Assembly: GCA_018065885.1 (NCBI GenBank)
Contig: JAGHSL010000434.1
Coordinates: 1 to 14,554 of the forward strand
Length of the DNA stretch: 14,554 nucleotides
From: Candidatus Limimorpha equi
Lineage (GTDB): Bacteria > Bacteroidota > Bacteroidia > Bacteroidales > F082
Direction: 5' to 3'
Part shown: piece after piece, positions 6,856-12,440 of the stretch
Layout of the letters: the number at the start of each line of letters is the position of its first letter
Numbering within the stretch: position 1 is the first letter of the stretch
Notes under the pieces: generated by a model
Database searches by the model: none
What the model was told of the DNA's origin: nothing
What the model saw: only the letters and a program-made list of their open reading frames with translations
Translations under genes and position numbers: made by a program

Positions 6856-7283
6856 TTATATACTTTTAGACCCAAACAGTGAAGATAATTCGTGGCAAAA
6901 AAAATGATTTTCCCTATCTGACTTTGCAGCATCAAAAAGCAGAGAAAGAGCGACAGGGAGTATATTTGCCACTTGGTGGGTTTCCGTTGCCTGCTGCCCG
7001 TCACCTCCAAAGGCCCTCACCGTACTTCTACTGTTATTTGTAATAACTTGACACACAGCTTGTCCAATCCCTTGGATTGGGTGAGCATTGAGCAAAGTAT
7101 GGACGAGTATTGGACGAAGTACGGAGCGGGTATAGGGCGGGTGCTGTTTGGAACCTTCGGACACTGCATCGGTTGGCATATCCGACTAATATGGGTCAAA
7201 AGGTATATAATTGCCTTATATTTTGCACAGAAGCCAATTCCATAAAAAATCAGCAATGAATGATTTTGCAGACAAAAAAAGCA
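6856..7283. other. Unassigned intergenic block with promoter-like words and short repeats
   Basis: No recognisable gene was found on either strand. The stretch from about 6896 to 7200 is less AT-rich than usual for intergenic DNA here. It contains a perfect hairpin CCAATCC-CTT-GGATTGG (7064-7080) and a near-repeat TGGACGAGTA/TGGACGAAGTA (about 7099-7123). Two words match the Bacteroidetes -7 element TAnnTTTG, at 6844-6851 and 6961-6968. A plus-strand frame of 90 codons (6973-7245, TTG start) and a minus-strand frame of 107 codons (6856-7179) overlap almost entirely. Neither looks like a protein I know, and the low quality of both argues against coding. The block could be a dispersed repeat or what remains of an inserted element that cut ybjQ. 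Confidence 0.4.
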
Positions 7284-7291
7284 TAATTTTG
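7284..7291 (+). promoter_or_regulatory. Bacteroidetes -7 promoter element before the lipoprotein gene
   Basis: TAATTTTG is a full TAnnTTTG match. It predicts a transcription start near 7298 and a leader of about 95 nt before the ATG at 7393. Within that leader, GGTTCC (7342-7347) can pair with GGAACC (7373-7378), so a hairpin could form just before the start codon. Confidence 0.6.
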
Positions 7292-7392
7292 CAGTATCAA
7301 TCACTCAAAATGACAGATTGAGTCGAAGAAGCGGATCAACGGGTTCCGTCCGTCTCTGAGATCACTAATACAGGAACCATAATGAATTAAAA

Positions 7393-9219
7393 ATGAAAAA
7401 AGTAAATGCAGTCTTATGCCTGTTGTTGGCATTGACAGTCGCCTGTGTTTCTTGCAAGAAAGACGACAACAATGAGAATCCACCTACCCCGGCCGAAGAG
7501 ATCTCAGAATCAACTTTGAGAACGTACATCTTCGCATCTTGCAACAATGATGATTTGGCAACTGTATCCGACAGGTTTACCAATCAAGTCAATCAATTAG
7601 AGAGCGACAACACCGATGTCGTCATTATTACTCCAAATGAATTCAGTTCCTTAACAGACAGTCAATGGACAGAAATACGAGAACTGTTGCTCAACGACGG
7701 TGCGGTTGTGTTTCTGTCGCCTACTGACCAAGACTTGAAGGACTTCAGTGAGACAGCCGTCAACAGCTGGGATGTCTTTGGCAATGGCGATTTCAGCTAT
7801 TTCGACATCATCAGCCGACTTGAATATCTTGGCGACATGTCGCCCGACGACTCCAAAGCCGACGCTCGCTACAGAGCCATTGGCTTCTGTTCGAACAACA
7901 TTCTCATTCTTCCTGATTACCAGGGCGTAGTCAGCACCAATTGCAAGAGTATCACTTTGAATACGGAAACTCTTGAGGTGATTGACAGCACCTATTTCCC
8001 ATTAACTGGAGAAACCGTAGAGTATTCAGTAAAAGATGATCTCGATGACATAGTGGATTGGACGAATCAGTCGGTCAAGGAAGCGAGGTCTCAGGCTAAT
8101 GGCAAATACATGGACATTAATAATATGGGAACAAATCTGACTCTTTCGTTTAACTATACTTTTAATTCCGACAATCTCCCGGTAGATGATCCTGGAGAAA
8201 AATTGAAAGATAGAGCCACTAGAGAAATCAAACATGATATAATCTGTCGGGTGTGGTCCGTTTATGACCTGAATAATAAGAAAGATATCTATCTTATTAA
8301 TCAGCAATTGCTTTTCCAAGGAAGCAAACTCAATCCGGAGCCAACCGATGAAAGTAAATGGTTGCCAGATGCCCGTAACCGTTATCGGTACTATGGACCT
8401 TTTTTGGAATATATTGCATGCAAAACTCGATTTTCTGATTCAAACTGCCAAATATCAGATATTAAACCCAGCAATCCTATTGGTAACACGACTTACACTT
8501 CAGGTCAAATGTGGACTCTCACCGGCGGCCTAACGGTATCACAAGCACCAGGAGTGAATATTGGCGGTTCGTTTTCACTTAATAATACAGTGACGACCAC
8601 TATACCCGACTTGGAAATGACCCTTAACTTTGAGCGCGACAATGTACGATACAAATACGCAGCTAACTCAAAGATATGGCCAGAAGGCCATTTTGCAGGG
8701 CCCCACGACACTGCAAAAAAAGGGTTGCATTCCGACCTGAATTTCTGCCAAAGCTGGATATGCAGCGTAACCCCACAAGATTATTCCAGATATAGTTTAT
8801 ATTTCACTTACTCAGATTGTATTCTATACCTATATTCCAAAGATGGCTTTTTCGAGGCTATCGATGCATACCGGGGATGTGGAAATGAGTGGCGAGATTT
8901 CCCGAGAGATCTTCCCGCACCTCAACGTGCCATTCAGGAATGGCGTATGTTTTGCAATGAAGCTCCATACGGCAGCCACCTCCAACAATTCCTGACCGAT
9001 TGCTATGAGAAATATTTCTACAATTCACCTTTCCAAATTGCAGATAAAGCAGCCGGGTGTCGCGATGCCATCAATCTTTTCATTAAAGATTTCGAAGGAC
9101 GTCTGCGGAATGACATTGACCTGTGGAAAAATAATGAATTTTTCGGCACTTACCATTTTACCTGGCAGATTGGTGACAATACATACCATACAACGGAATT
9201 TACCGTCAATAGAGACTAA
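7393..9219 (+). CDS. Large surface lipoprotein; second half resembles leukocidin/hemolysin beta-pore-forming toxins
   Basis: 608 aa. The N-terminus is a lipoprotein signal: KK, a hydrophobic run LCLLLALTVA, then Cys21 as the likely lipidation site (Cys18 is an alternative). KKDD follows at once, matching the Lys-acidic-acidic signature that sends Bacteroidetes lipoproteins to the cell surface. Residues about 42-220 form a domain with alternating beta/alpha character (DVVIITPNEF, GAVVFLSPTD) that I do not recognise. Residues about 280-480 look like a beta-rich leukocidin fold. HDIICRVWSVYDL with IYLINQQLLFQG reads like the first strands. YTSGQMWTLTGGLTV, GVNIGGSFSLNNTV, IPDLEMTLNF and VRYKYAANS follow the order and character of the stem and rim strands of LukF/LukS. 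A Cys-containing helical insert (about 495-580) precedes a final strand pair ending in TYHFTWQIG. The leukocidin link is my pattern recognition, not a search result; a beta-sandwich adhesin is the main alternative. The gene stands alone with its own promoter and terminator and is richer in A+T codons than its neighbours in its second half, which would fit acquisition. Confidence 0.6.
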   Translation: MKKVNAVLCLLLALTVACVSCKKDDNNENPPTPAEEISESTLRTYIFASCNNDDLATVSDRFTNQVNQLESDNTDVVIITPNEFSSLTDSQWTEIRELLLNDGAVVFLSPTDQDLKDFSETAVNSWDVFGNGDFSYFDIISRLEYLGDMSPDDSKADARYRAIGFCSNNILILPDYQGVVSTNCKSITLNTETLEVIDSTYFPLTGETVEYSVKDDLDDIVDWTNQSVKEARSQANGKYMDINNMGTNLTLSFNYTFNSDNLPVDDPGEKLKDRATREIKHDIICRVWSVYDLNNKKDIYLINQQLLFQGSKLNPEPTDESKWLPDARNRYRYYGPFLEYIACKTRFSDSNCQISDIKPSNPIGNTTYTSGQMWTLTGGLTVSQAPGVNIGGSFSLNNTVTTTIPDLEMTLNFERDNVRYKYAANSKIWPEGHFAGPHDTAKKGLHSDLNFCQSWICSVTPQDYSRYSLYFTYSDCILYLYSKDGFFEAIDAYRGCGNEWRDFPRDLPAPQRAIQEWRMFCNEAPYGSHLQQFLTDCYEKYFYNSPFQIADKAAGCRDAINLFIKDFEGRLRNDIDLWKNNEFFGTYHFTWQIGDNTYHTTEFTVNRD

Positions 9220-9254
9220 GCTTATTGCCTAAAAGTTTGGTAGCAAAAATCCGA

Positions 9255-9278
9255 GGGCCGCTTATGGGCGGCCCTTTT
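9255..9278 (+). terminator. Rho-independent terminator after the lipoprotein gene
   Basis: GGGCCGC (9255-9261) pairs perfectly with GCGGCCC (9268-9274) around TTATGG, followed by TTTT. It lies 36 bp past the stop codon. Its T tail merges with the first bases of the downstream 97-bp repeat. Confidence 0.88.
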
Positions 9279-9374
9279 CATTTAGTGAGATTTAAAGAAT
9301 AACCTGTAACAGAAACAGCAGTCTTTTTCGCTTCACTAAACGTAAATCACTGAAAATGAATCACAAATTATTGG
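9276..9374 (+). repeat. Composite intergenic repeat, copy A, ~97-bp unit
   Basis: This stretch aligns with 11484-11580 in the same orientation with one single-base gap; by eye about three quarters of positions are identical. Shared words include TTTAGTGAGA, AATAACCTGTAAC, CTAAACG, and AATGAATCA-AAATTAT with one difference. Within copy A, TTTAGTGA (9281-9288) is the exact reverse complement of TCACTAAA (9333-9340), enclosing a smaller hairpin CTGT (9304-9307)/ACAG (9315-9318). Both helices can also form in copy B with G-U pairs, so the unit may act as RNA. It contains no reading frame worth reporting. Confidence 0.8.
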
Positions 9375-9406
9375 AAACCATAATTCTTAGTAGGTGATCA
9401 AAATTA

Positions 9407-9418
9407 GTTTACATATTG
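9407..9418 (+). repeat. 12-bp word, inverted copy at 11692-11703
   Basis: GTTTACATATTG is the exact reverse complement of CAATATGTAAAC at 11692-11703. Both words lie in the AT-rich spacer between the 97-bp unit and the palindrome of their respective composite repeat. Confidence 0.55.
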
Positions 9419-9420
9419 AA

Positions 9421-9495
9421 AACGAGGCATCGAGGTCGCGGGAATGCGAGATTACAAGGCATCTTGAAGCCTCACAGTCTCGAAATCCCGTGTCC
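9421..9495. repeat. Palindromic REP-like element, copy A
   Basis: CGGGAATGCGAGA (9439-9451) pairs with TCTCGAAATCCCG (9478-9490) at 11 of 13 positions. A second hairpin AGGC...GCCT (9457-9472) lies inside. The flanks read CATCGAGG on the left and GTGTCC on the right. The reverse complement of the palindrome near 11739-11800 has the same landmarks in the same order: CATCGAGG, CGGGAATGCGAGA, GTCTCGAA, TGTCC. No T run follows, and the neighbouring genes have their own terminators, so this looks like a dispersed palindrome and not a terminator. Confidence 0.75.
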
Positions 9496-9569
9496 TTTAT
9501 AATGTAGTTTAATTTTGAATAGTTACTTTGAATATTGAGAAATTCCCCCAATATCCCATAATCGAAAAC

Positions 9570-9607
9570 AAAAACAGGCTGACCAAATCAAAAGCCAGCC
9601 TGTTTTT
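9570..9607 (-). terminator. Rho-independent terminator of the minus-strand operon, probably bidirectional
   Basis: A perfect 12-bp inverted repeat, AAAAACAGGCTG (9570-9581) with CAGCCTGTTTTT (9596-9607). Read on the minus strand, the stem ends in a T run 17 bp after the stop of the YeaQ-like gene. The symmetric A and T tracts mean it could also stop transcripts coming from the left. Confidence 0.88.
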
Positions 9608-9624
9608 CATTGAGTGAGCAAATC

Positions 9625-9867
9625 TCAGTTCTTCTTGATTTTGGAAACCACCCAAAGCAAGACGACTGCACCGACAACGGCAACGACCAGCTGTCCGATG
9701 AAGCCACCCGTAGAATGCAATCCAATCAAGCCGAAAAGCCAGCCGCCAATGGCACCGCCAGCAATACCGACAAGAATTTCAATCAAAAGGCCCATGCCGA
9801 CATTCATGATTTTGCCAGCCAACCAGCCAGCCAAAGCTCCAATTAAAATTGAAAATAAGATACCCAT
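9625..9867 (-). CDS. YeaQ/YmgE (GlsB) family small membrane protein
   Basis: 80 aa and almost wholly hydrophobic, with three membrane segments at about 2-20, 26-47 and 55-75. The Gly-rich pattern GALAGWLAGKI followed by GAIGGWLFGLIG is typical of the transglycosylase-associated, YeaQ/YmgE/GlsB stress-response family of inner-membrane proteins. The molecular role is not established; members are often induced by stress. It starts 21 bp after the engB stop on the same strand, so it is probably the last gene of the acyltransferase-engB operon, closed by the terminator just downstream. The family label GlsB should not be confused with the Bacteroides glycine-lipid enzyme of the same name. Confidence 0.9.
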   Translation of the reverse strand: MGILFSILIGALAGWLAGKIMNVGMGLLIEILVGIAGGAIGGWLFGLIGLHSTGGFIGQLVVAVVGAVVLLWVVSKIKKN

Positions 9868-9888
9868 AACGATTTGATTTTTAATGTA

Positions 9889-10515
9889 TTATTTTAATCC
9901 ATTTGTTTTCTTATATTTCTCCAGTTCAGCATTTTGCTGCTCGATGTAATCGAGAATTTCGTCACGCCCGACTTTCTTTTCCGACGAGGTAATGAAAATG
10001 GGCGGCAGTTCCTCCCAGTCTTCCAAAAGGCGTTTCTTGTAAGCCTCGACATTGGTGCCCAGTTCCGCTTTCGAGAGCTTGTCGGTCTTTGTGAAAACAA
10101 TCACGAAGGGCACTTGGTTTTCACCCAACCACTCCATGAAACCGATGTCGCTGTTTTGCGGTTCGATGCGCGAGTCGACCAAGACAAAAGTCGTCATCAG
10201 GTTGCGGCGACGCGAAATGTAATTGTTCAGCATGACGCGCCAATCGTCGCGCATTTTCTTCGACTGCTGTGCAAAGCCATAACCCGGCAAGTCGACCAGA
10301 TACCACTCATCGTTCACCACGAAATGATTGATTGTTATGGTCTTGCCTGGCTTCGATGAGGTCTTCGCCAAGTCCTTGCGCTGCACCAGCATATTAATTA
10401 AGGAAGACTTGCCCACGTTGGAACGGCCTATGAAAGCATATTCAGGCATGTTGTCCTTGGGCAACTTGTCGATTTTGGTGTTACTACACAAAAAATAGGA
10501 TTTCTTGATAATCAT
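9889..10515 (-). CDS. engB: Ribosome biogenesis GTP-binding protein EngB (YsxC/YihA)
   Basis: EngB is an essential TRAFAC-class GTPase needed to assemble the large ribosomal subunit. All G motifs are present: G1 GRSNVGKS (30-37), G2 in SSKPGKTITI with Thr59, G3 DLPGYG (75-80), G4 TKTDK (142-146), and G5 SSEKKVG (177-183). At 208 aa it is of normal length with no extensions. It starts 38 bp after the stop of the acyltransferase gene and has no recognisable promoter of its own, so it is probably co-transcribed with it. Confidence 0.96.
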   Translation of the reverse strand: MIIKKSYFLCSNTKIDKLPKDNMPEYAFIGRSNVGKSSLINMLVQRKDLAKTSSKPGKTITINHFVVNDEWYLVDLPGYGFAQQSKKMRDDWRVMLNNYISRRRNLMTTFVLVDSRIEPQNSDIGFMEWLGENQVPFVIVFTKTDKLSKAELGTNVEAYKKRLLEDWEELPPIFITSSEKKVGRDEILDYIEQQNAELEKYKKTNGLK

Positions 10516-10553
10516 TTGAATAACTTGAATTTATCGTATTTTTAATTTCTGAG

Positions 10554-11429
10554 TCATAATTCGTAGTCTTTTTGCGGGTCAAACGTCTGCTCGGAATCAT
10601 TCGGCAATTGATAGGAAAACCGACGGAGTTTTTCGGCCCATTGTACATCGGTGAAACGGTTGTCGAAAGTTTGATAAGGAATCGGCTTGCCGAAGATGAT
10701 GGTCAAAGTGTGGTTACGCTGCTTGAAAAACTCATCGATAAGAAAAGCCGCTTCAATATTGGCCTTGATTCCCAAAAACTTACGCAAACACGCCAAATGA
10801 TAGAAAAAGCTTGAGTTCTGTCCATCGATATGCACGGGAACTATGTCGCGGAAAGAAGCCCTTGCCTTGGTGACGAAAGTCTTTTTCCATTCCAAATCCA
10901 TGATTTTTCCATCTTTCGTCATACGCGAGCAAAGCCCAAACGGAAAATAGCAGACCGTGCTGTCGCCTGCGAAAGCCTCTTTGAGCAAGCGCATGTTATC
11001 GCGTCTGTTTGCCAAGGCGGTTCCTATCTTGTTGACAGGAATGAAAACCGAACGCAAATTCGGAACGTAAGTCAGGAAATCGTTGACAGGAGCAAGCACT
11101 TTTCCCCGGATGCTTCCGACCGTCTGAATCAACGCCATGCCATCGAAGCCACCCATCGGATGATTTGAAGCGACCACAATGCGGCGGTCTCCCATTAGGT
11201 GCTCTGTGCCTTTCAGCACTAACTTCACATGAAAATCCTTGATGACGGCTGTAAGGAAACGGACACCTTCCAGACATTTGTATTTCAGCATGATACGATT
11301 CAATTCATCTTCATGCATCAGCTGCTGAATCTTCTTAAAAAAACAGTCCGGCATGTGTTTCATCAGTCTCGGCACCTTTGCCGAAAGAACCTTATGCAAG
11401 TCTAAAACCTTTTCCTGTACGGTTTTCAT
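10554..11429 (-). CDS. PlsC-like lysophospholipid acyltransferase with variant motifs
   Basis: The family moves acyl chains onto lysophospholipids or other lipid acceptors at the membrane. I place the start at 11429 (MKTVQEKV, 291 aa). A longer frame to 11573 runs back through the promoter and into the 97-bp repeat, so the extra 48 codons are unlikely to be translated. Motif I is NHPMGGFDG (89-97), with five residues between His and Asp where the canonical motif has four; I recall NHPLGGLDG in related Bacteroidetes proteins. The usual FPEGT motif III is FPFGLCSR (162-169) and lacks the Glu. The region LAPVNDFLTYVPNLRSVFIPVNK (about 112-134) fits motif II. Candidate roles are phospholipid acylation or the O-acyl step of an amino-acid lipid (GlsA/OlsA type); sequence alone does not decide. 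Confidence 0.85.
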   Translation of the reverse strand: MKTVQEKVLDLHKVLSAKVPRLMKHMPDCFFKKIQQLMHEDELNRIMLKYKCLEGVRFLTAVIKDFHVKLVLKGTEHLMGDRRIVVASNHPMGGFDGMALIQTVGSIRGKVLAPVNDFLTYVPNLRSVFIPVNKIGTALANRRDNMRLLKEAFAGDSTVCYFPFGLCSRMTKDGKIMDLEWKKTFVTKARASFRDIVPVHIDGQNSSFFYHLACLRKFLGIKANIEAAFLIDEFFKQRNHTLTIIFGKPIPYQTFDNRFTDVQWAEKLRRFSYQLPNDSEQTFDPQKDYEL

Positions 11430-11455
11430 AACAAAAACGCTACAAATTTTGCCCA

Positions 11456-11463
11456 CAAAAATA
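11456..11463 (-). promoter_or_regulatory. Bacteroidetes -7 promoter element for the acyltransferase-engB operon
   Basis: On the minus strand the word reads TATTTTTG, a full TAnnTTTG match, 26 bp before the ATG at 11429. The leader would be about 20 nt. Its position supports the shorter start for the acyltransferase. Confidence 0.6.
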
Positions 11464-11483
11464 GGAAAAAAGCCAGAAAAGTA

Positions 11484-11580
11484 TTTCGATTTAGTGAGAA
11501 TTAAATAATAACCTGTAACGATAATAGCTGTTTTTTTTACTTCGCTAAACGCAAATTTTCGTAAATGAATCATAAATTAT
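11484..11580 (+). repeat. Composite intergenic repeat, copy B, ~97-bp unit
   Basis: This is the same unit as 9276-9374, in the same orientation. The outer helix becomes TTTAGTGA (11490-11497) with TCGCTAAA (11542-11549), where an A-U pair is replaced by a G-U pair. The inner one is CTGT (11513-11516) with ATAG (11524-11527), where G-C is replaced by G-U. A run of eight T follows the inner hairpin. It lies upstream of the minus-strand acyltransferase promoter. Confidence 0.8.
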
Positions 11581-11734
11581 CAAAAATCGCAATTAGTTGT
11601 ATATCAGCCAAATTCTAAAAAATTATTGGAATTTGTGGCAATTAGCGTTCTTCAAGAAAACAATTGCTAATGTTTATATGTGTTACAACTTCAATATGTA
11701 AACTATTTTAATCACACACTTACATAACAGATGG
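11581..11734. other. AT-rich spacer of composite repeat B
   Basis: No reading frame, terminator or full promoter word was found. It carries AAATTATTGGAA-like sequence also seen after copy A (about 9365-9376) and the 12-bp word CAATATGTAAAC (11692-11703), whose reverse complement is in the spacer of copy A. The spacer is about 155 bp here and about 65 bp in copy A. Confidence 0.5.
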
Positions 11735-11810
11735 ACATGGGAATTCGAGACCGCAGGCTACGGGGGCAAGCGGTTTCGTATTCTCGCATTCCCGTAGCCT
11801 CGATGTCTCC
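11735..11810. repeat. Palindromic REP-like element, copy B, with two competing foldings
   Basis: GGGAATTCGAGA (11739-11750) pairs with TCTCGCATTCCC (11782-11793) with one mismatch, with CCGC (11751-11754)/GCGG (11770-11773) inside. A second, perfect 10-bp inverted repeat AGGCTACGGG (11755-11764)/CCCGTAGCCT (11791-11800) overlaps the first at CCC, so the two foldings exclude each other at that point. In reverse complement it matches the palindrome at 9421-9495. It sits between the divergent acyltransferase operon and the mraZ cluster. Confidence 0.75.
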
Positions 11811-11903
11811 CAACCAACACGCAAGCCGTTTTTTTCATCTACTTATATATCAATAAATTCACAATGACTGTTGATAACTTCAGCCCTTTCGTTGAATAAA
11901 AAG

Positions 11904-11938
11904 TGGGTAGAAGTGTAGCTCAGTGGGAAAAAATGTAT
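11904..11938 (+). promoter_or_regulatory. Phased MraZ-box-like operator array before mraZ
   Basis: TGGGT (11904), TGTAG (11914), TGGGA (11924) and TGTAT (11934) recur exactly every 10 bp; the first three are each preceded by AG. MraZ proteins bind tandem TGGGN boxes separated by 5 bp, the same 10-bp phase, in front of their own operon. Two boxes are perfect and two degenerate. A partial -7 element TATTTTCG (11939-11946) follows directly, so bound MraZ would cover the promoter. Autoregulation is inferred from the family. Confidence 0.6.
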
Positions 11939-11970
11939 TATTTTCGCCACCTGAAAAACAAAAAAGAAAA

Positions 11971-12426
11971 ATGGGATATCTGATAGGATGTTATAACTGC
12001 AAACTCGACGCCAAAGGCCGCCTGATGGTTCCTGCCGATTTCAAGGAACAGTTAGGCGATTTGGCCGACGAAGGTTTTGTGTTGCGTCCCAGAGAGACAG
12101 ATACCAAGAGATGCATTGAATTCTACACAAAAAAAGGCTGGAACGAATTGTTAGACAAGATCAATTCCAGAATCGATCATTCCGATGAGGACCAGCTTAT
12201 AGCGTTCATGATATTCAACAACGGCGCCAAACCTGTAAAACTCGATGCAAACGGCCGTATTCAAATCCCAAAGGAACTTATGGATCTCGGAATCCTGAAG
12301 AAAGATGTCGTCCTGACTACGGAAATCAACAAGATGGTGATTTGGGATAAGGAAGAATACGGCAACACCATCGGCAATGCCGACAAGAAGAAATATAAAG
12401 ACATTATCAATACACTTATTAAATAA
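11971..12426 (+). CDS. mraZ: Transcriptional regulator MraZ
   Basis: MraZ is a ring-forming DNA-binding protein with two SpoVT/AbrB-like halves that regulates the division and cell-wall cluster. Both signature repeats are present: KLDAKGRLMVP (11-21) and KLDANGRIQIP (90-100). I chose ATG 11971 (MGYLIGCYNCKLDAKG, 151 aa), which gives the usual length. An upstream in-frame ATG at 11923 would add 16 residues (MGKNVLFSPPEKQKRK) with no family counterpart and would lie inside the operator array. It is the first gene of mraZ-rsmH-ftsL-ftsI and ends 14 bp before rsmH. Confidence 0.95.
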   Translation: MGYLIGCYNCKLDAKGRLMVPADFKEQLGDLADEGFVLRPRETDTKRCIEFYTKKGWNELLDKINSRIDHSDEDQLIAFMIFNNGAKPVKLDANGRIQIPKELMDLGILKKDVVLTTEINKMVIWDKEEYGNTIGNADKKKYKDIINTLIK

Positions 12427-12433
12427 AGGAGGG
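12427..12433 (+). promoter_or_regulatory. Strong Shine-Dalgarno sequence for rsmH
   Basis: AGGAGGG lies 7 bp before the rsmH ATG, a near-perfect anti-Shine-Dalgarno match at ideal spacing. I see no comparable signal before the other start codons here, as is normal for Bacteroidetes. It overlaps the end of the mraZ stop codon region. Confidence 0.7.
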
Positions 12434-12440
12434 CCTCACG

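Noticed and set aside
6973..7245. Plus-strand frame of 90 codons (TTG start)
   Set aside because: No recognisable domain, poor start, many Cys/Trp/His, and an equally long antisense frame over the same DNA; treated as non-coding.
9421..9495. Palindrome A as a transcription terminator
   Set aside because: No T run follows on either strand, and dedicated terminators already stand at 9255-9278 and 9570-9607.
9610..9877. Overlapping plus-strand frames of 78 and 87 codons
   Set aside because: Shadows of the YeaQ-like membrane protein on the minus strand.
11430..11573. 48-codon N-terminal extension of the acyltransferase
   Set aside because: It runs through the -7 promoter element and into the 97-bp repeat; the protein starting at 11429 is complete.
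11908..11930. tRNA-like sequence GTGTAGCTCAGTGGGA
   Set aside because: It resembles the 5' end and D arm of a tRNA, but no anticodon arm, T arm or acceptor partner follows; the resemblance comes from the phased TGGG boxes.
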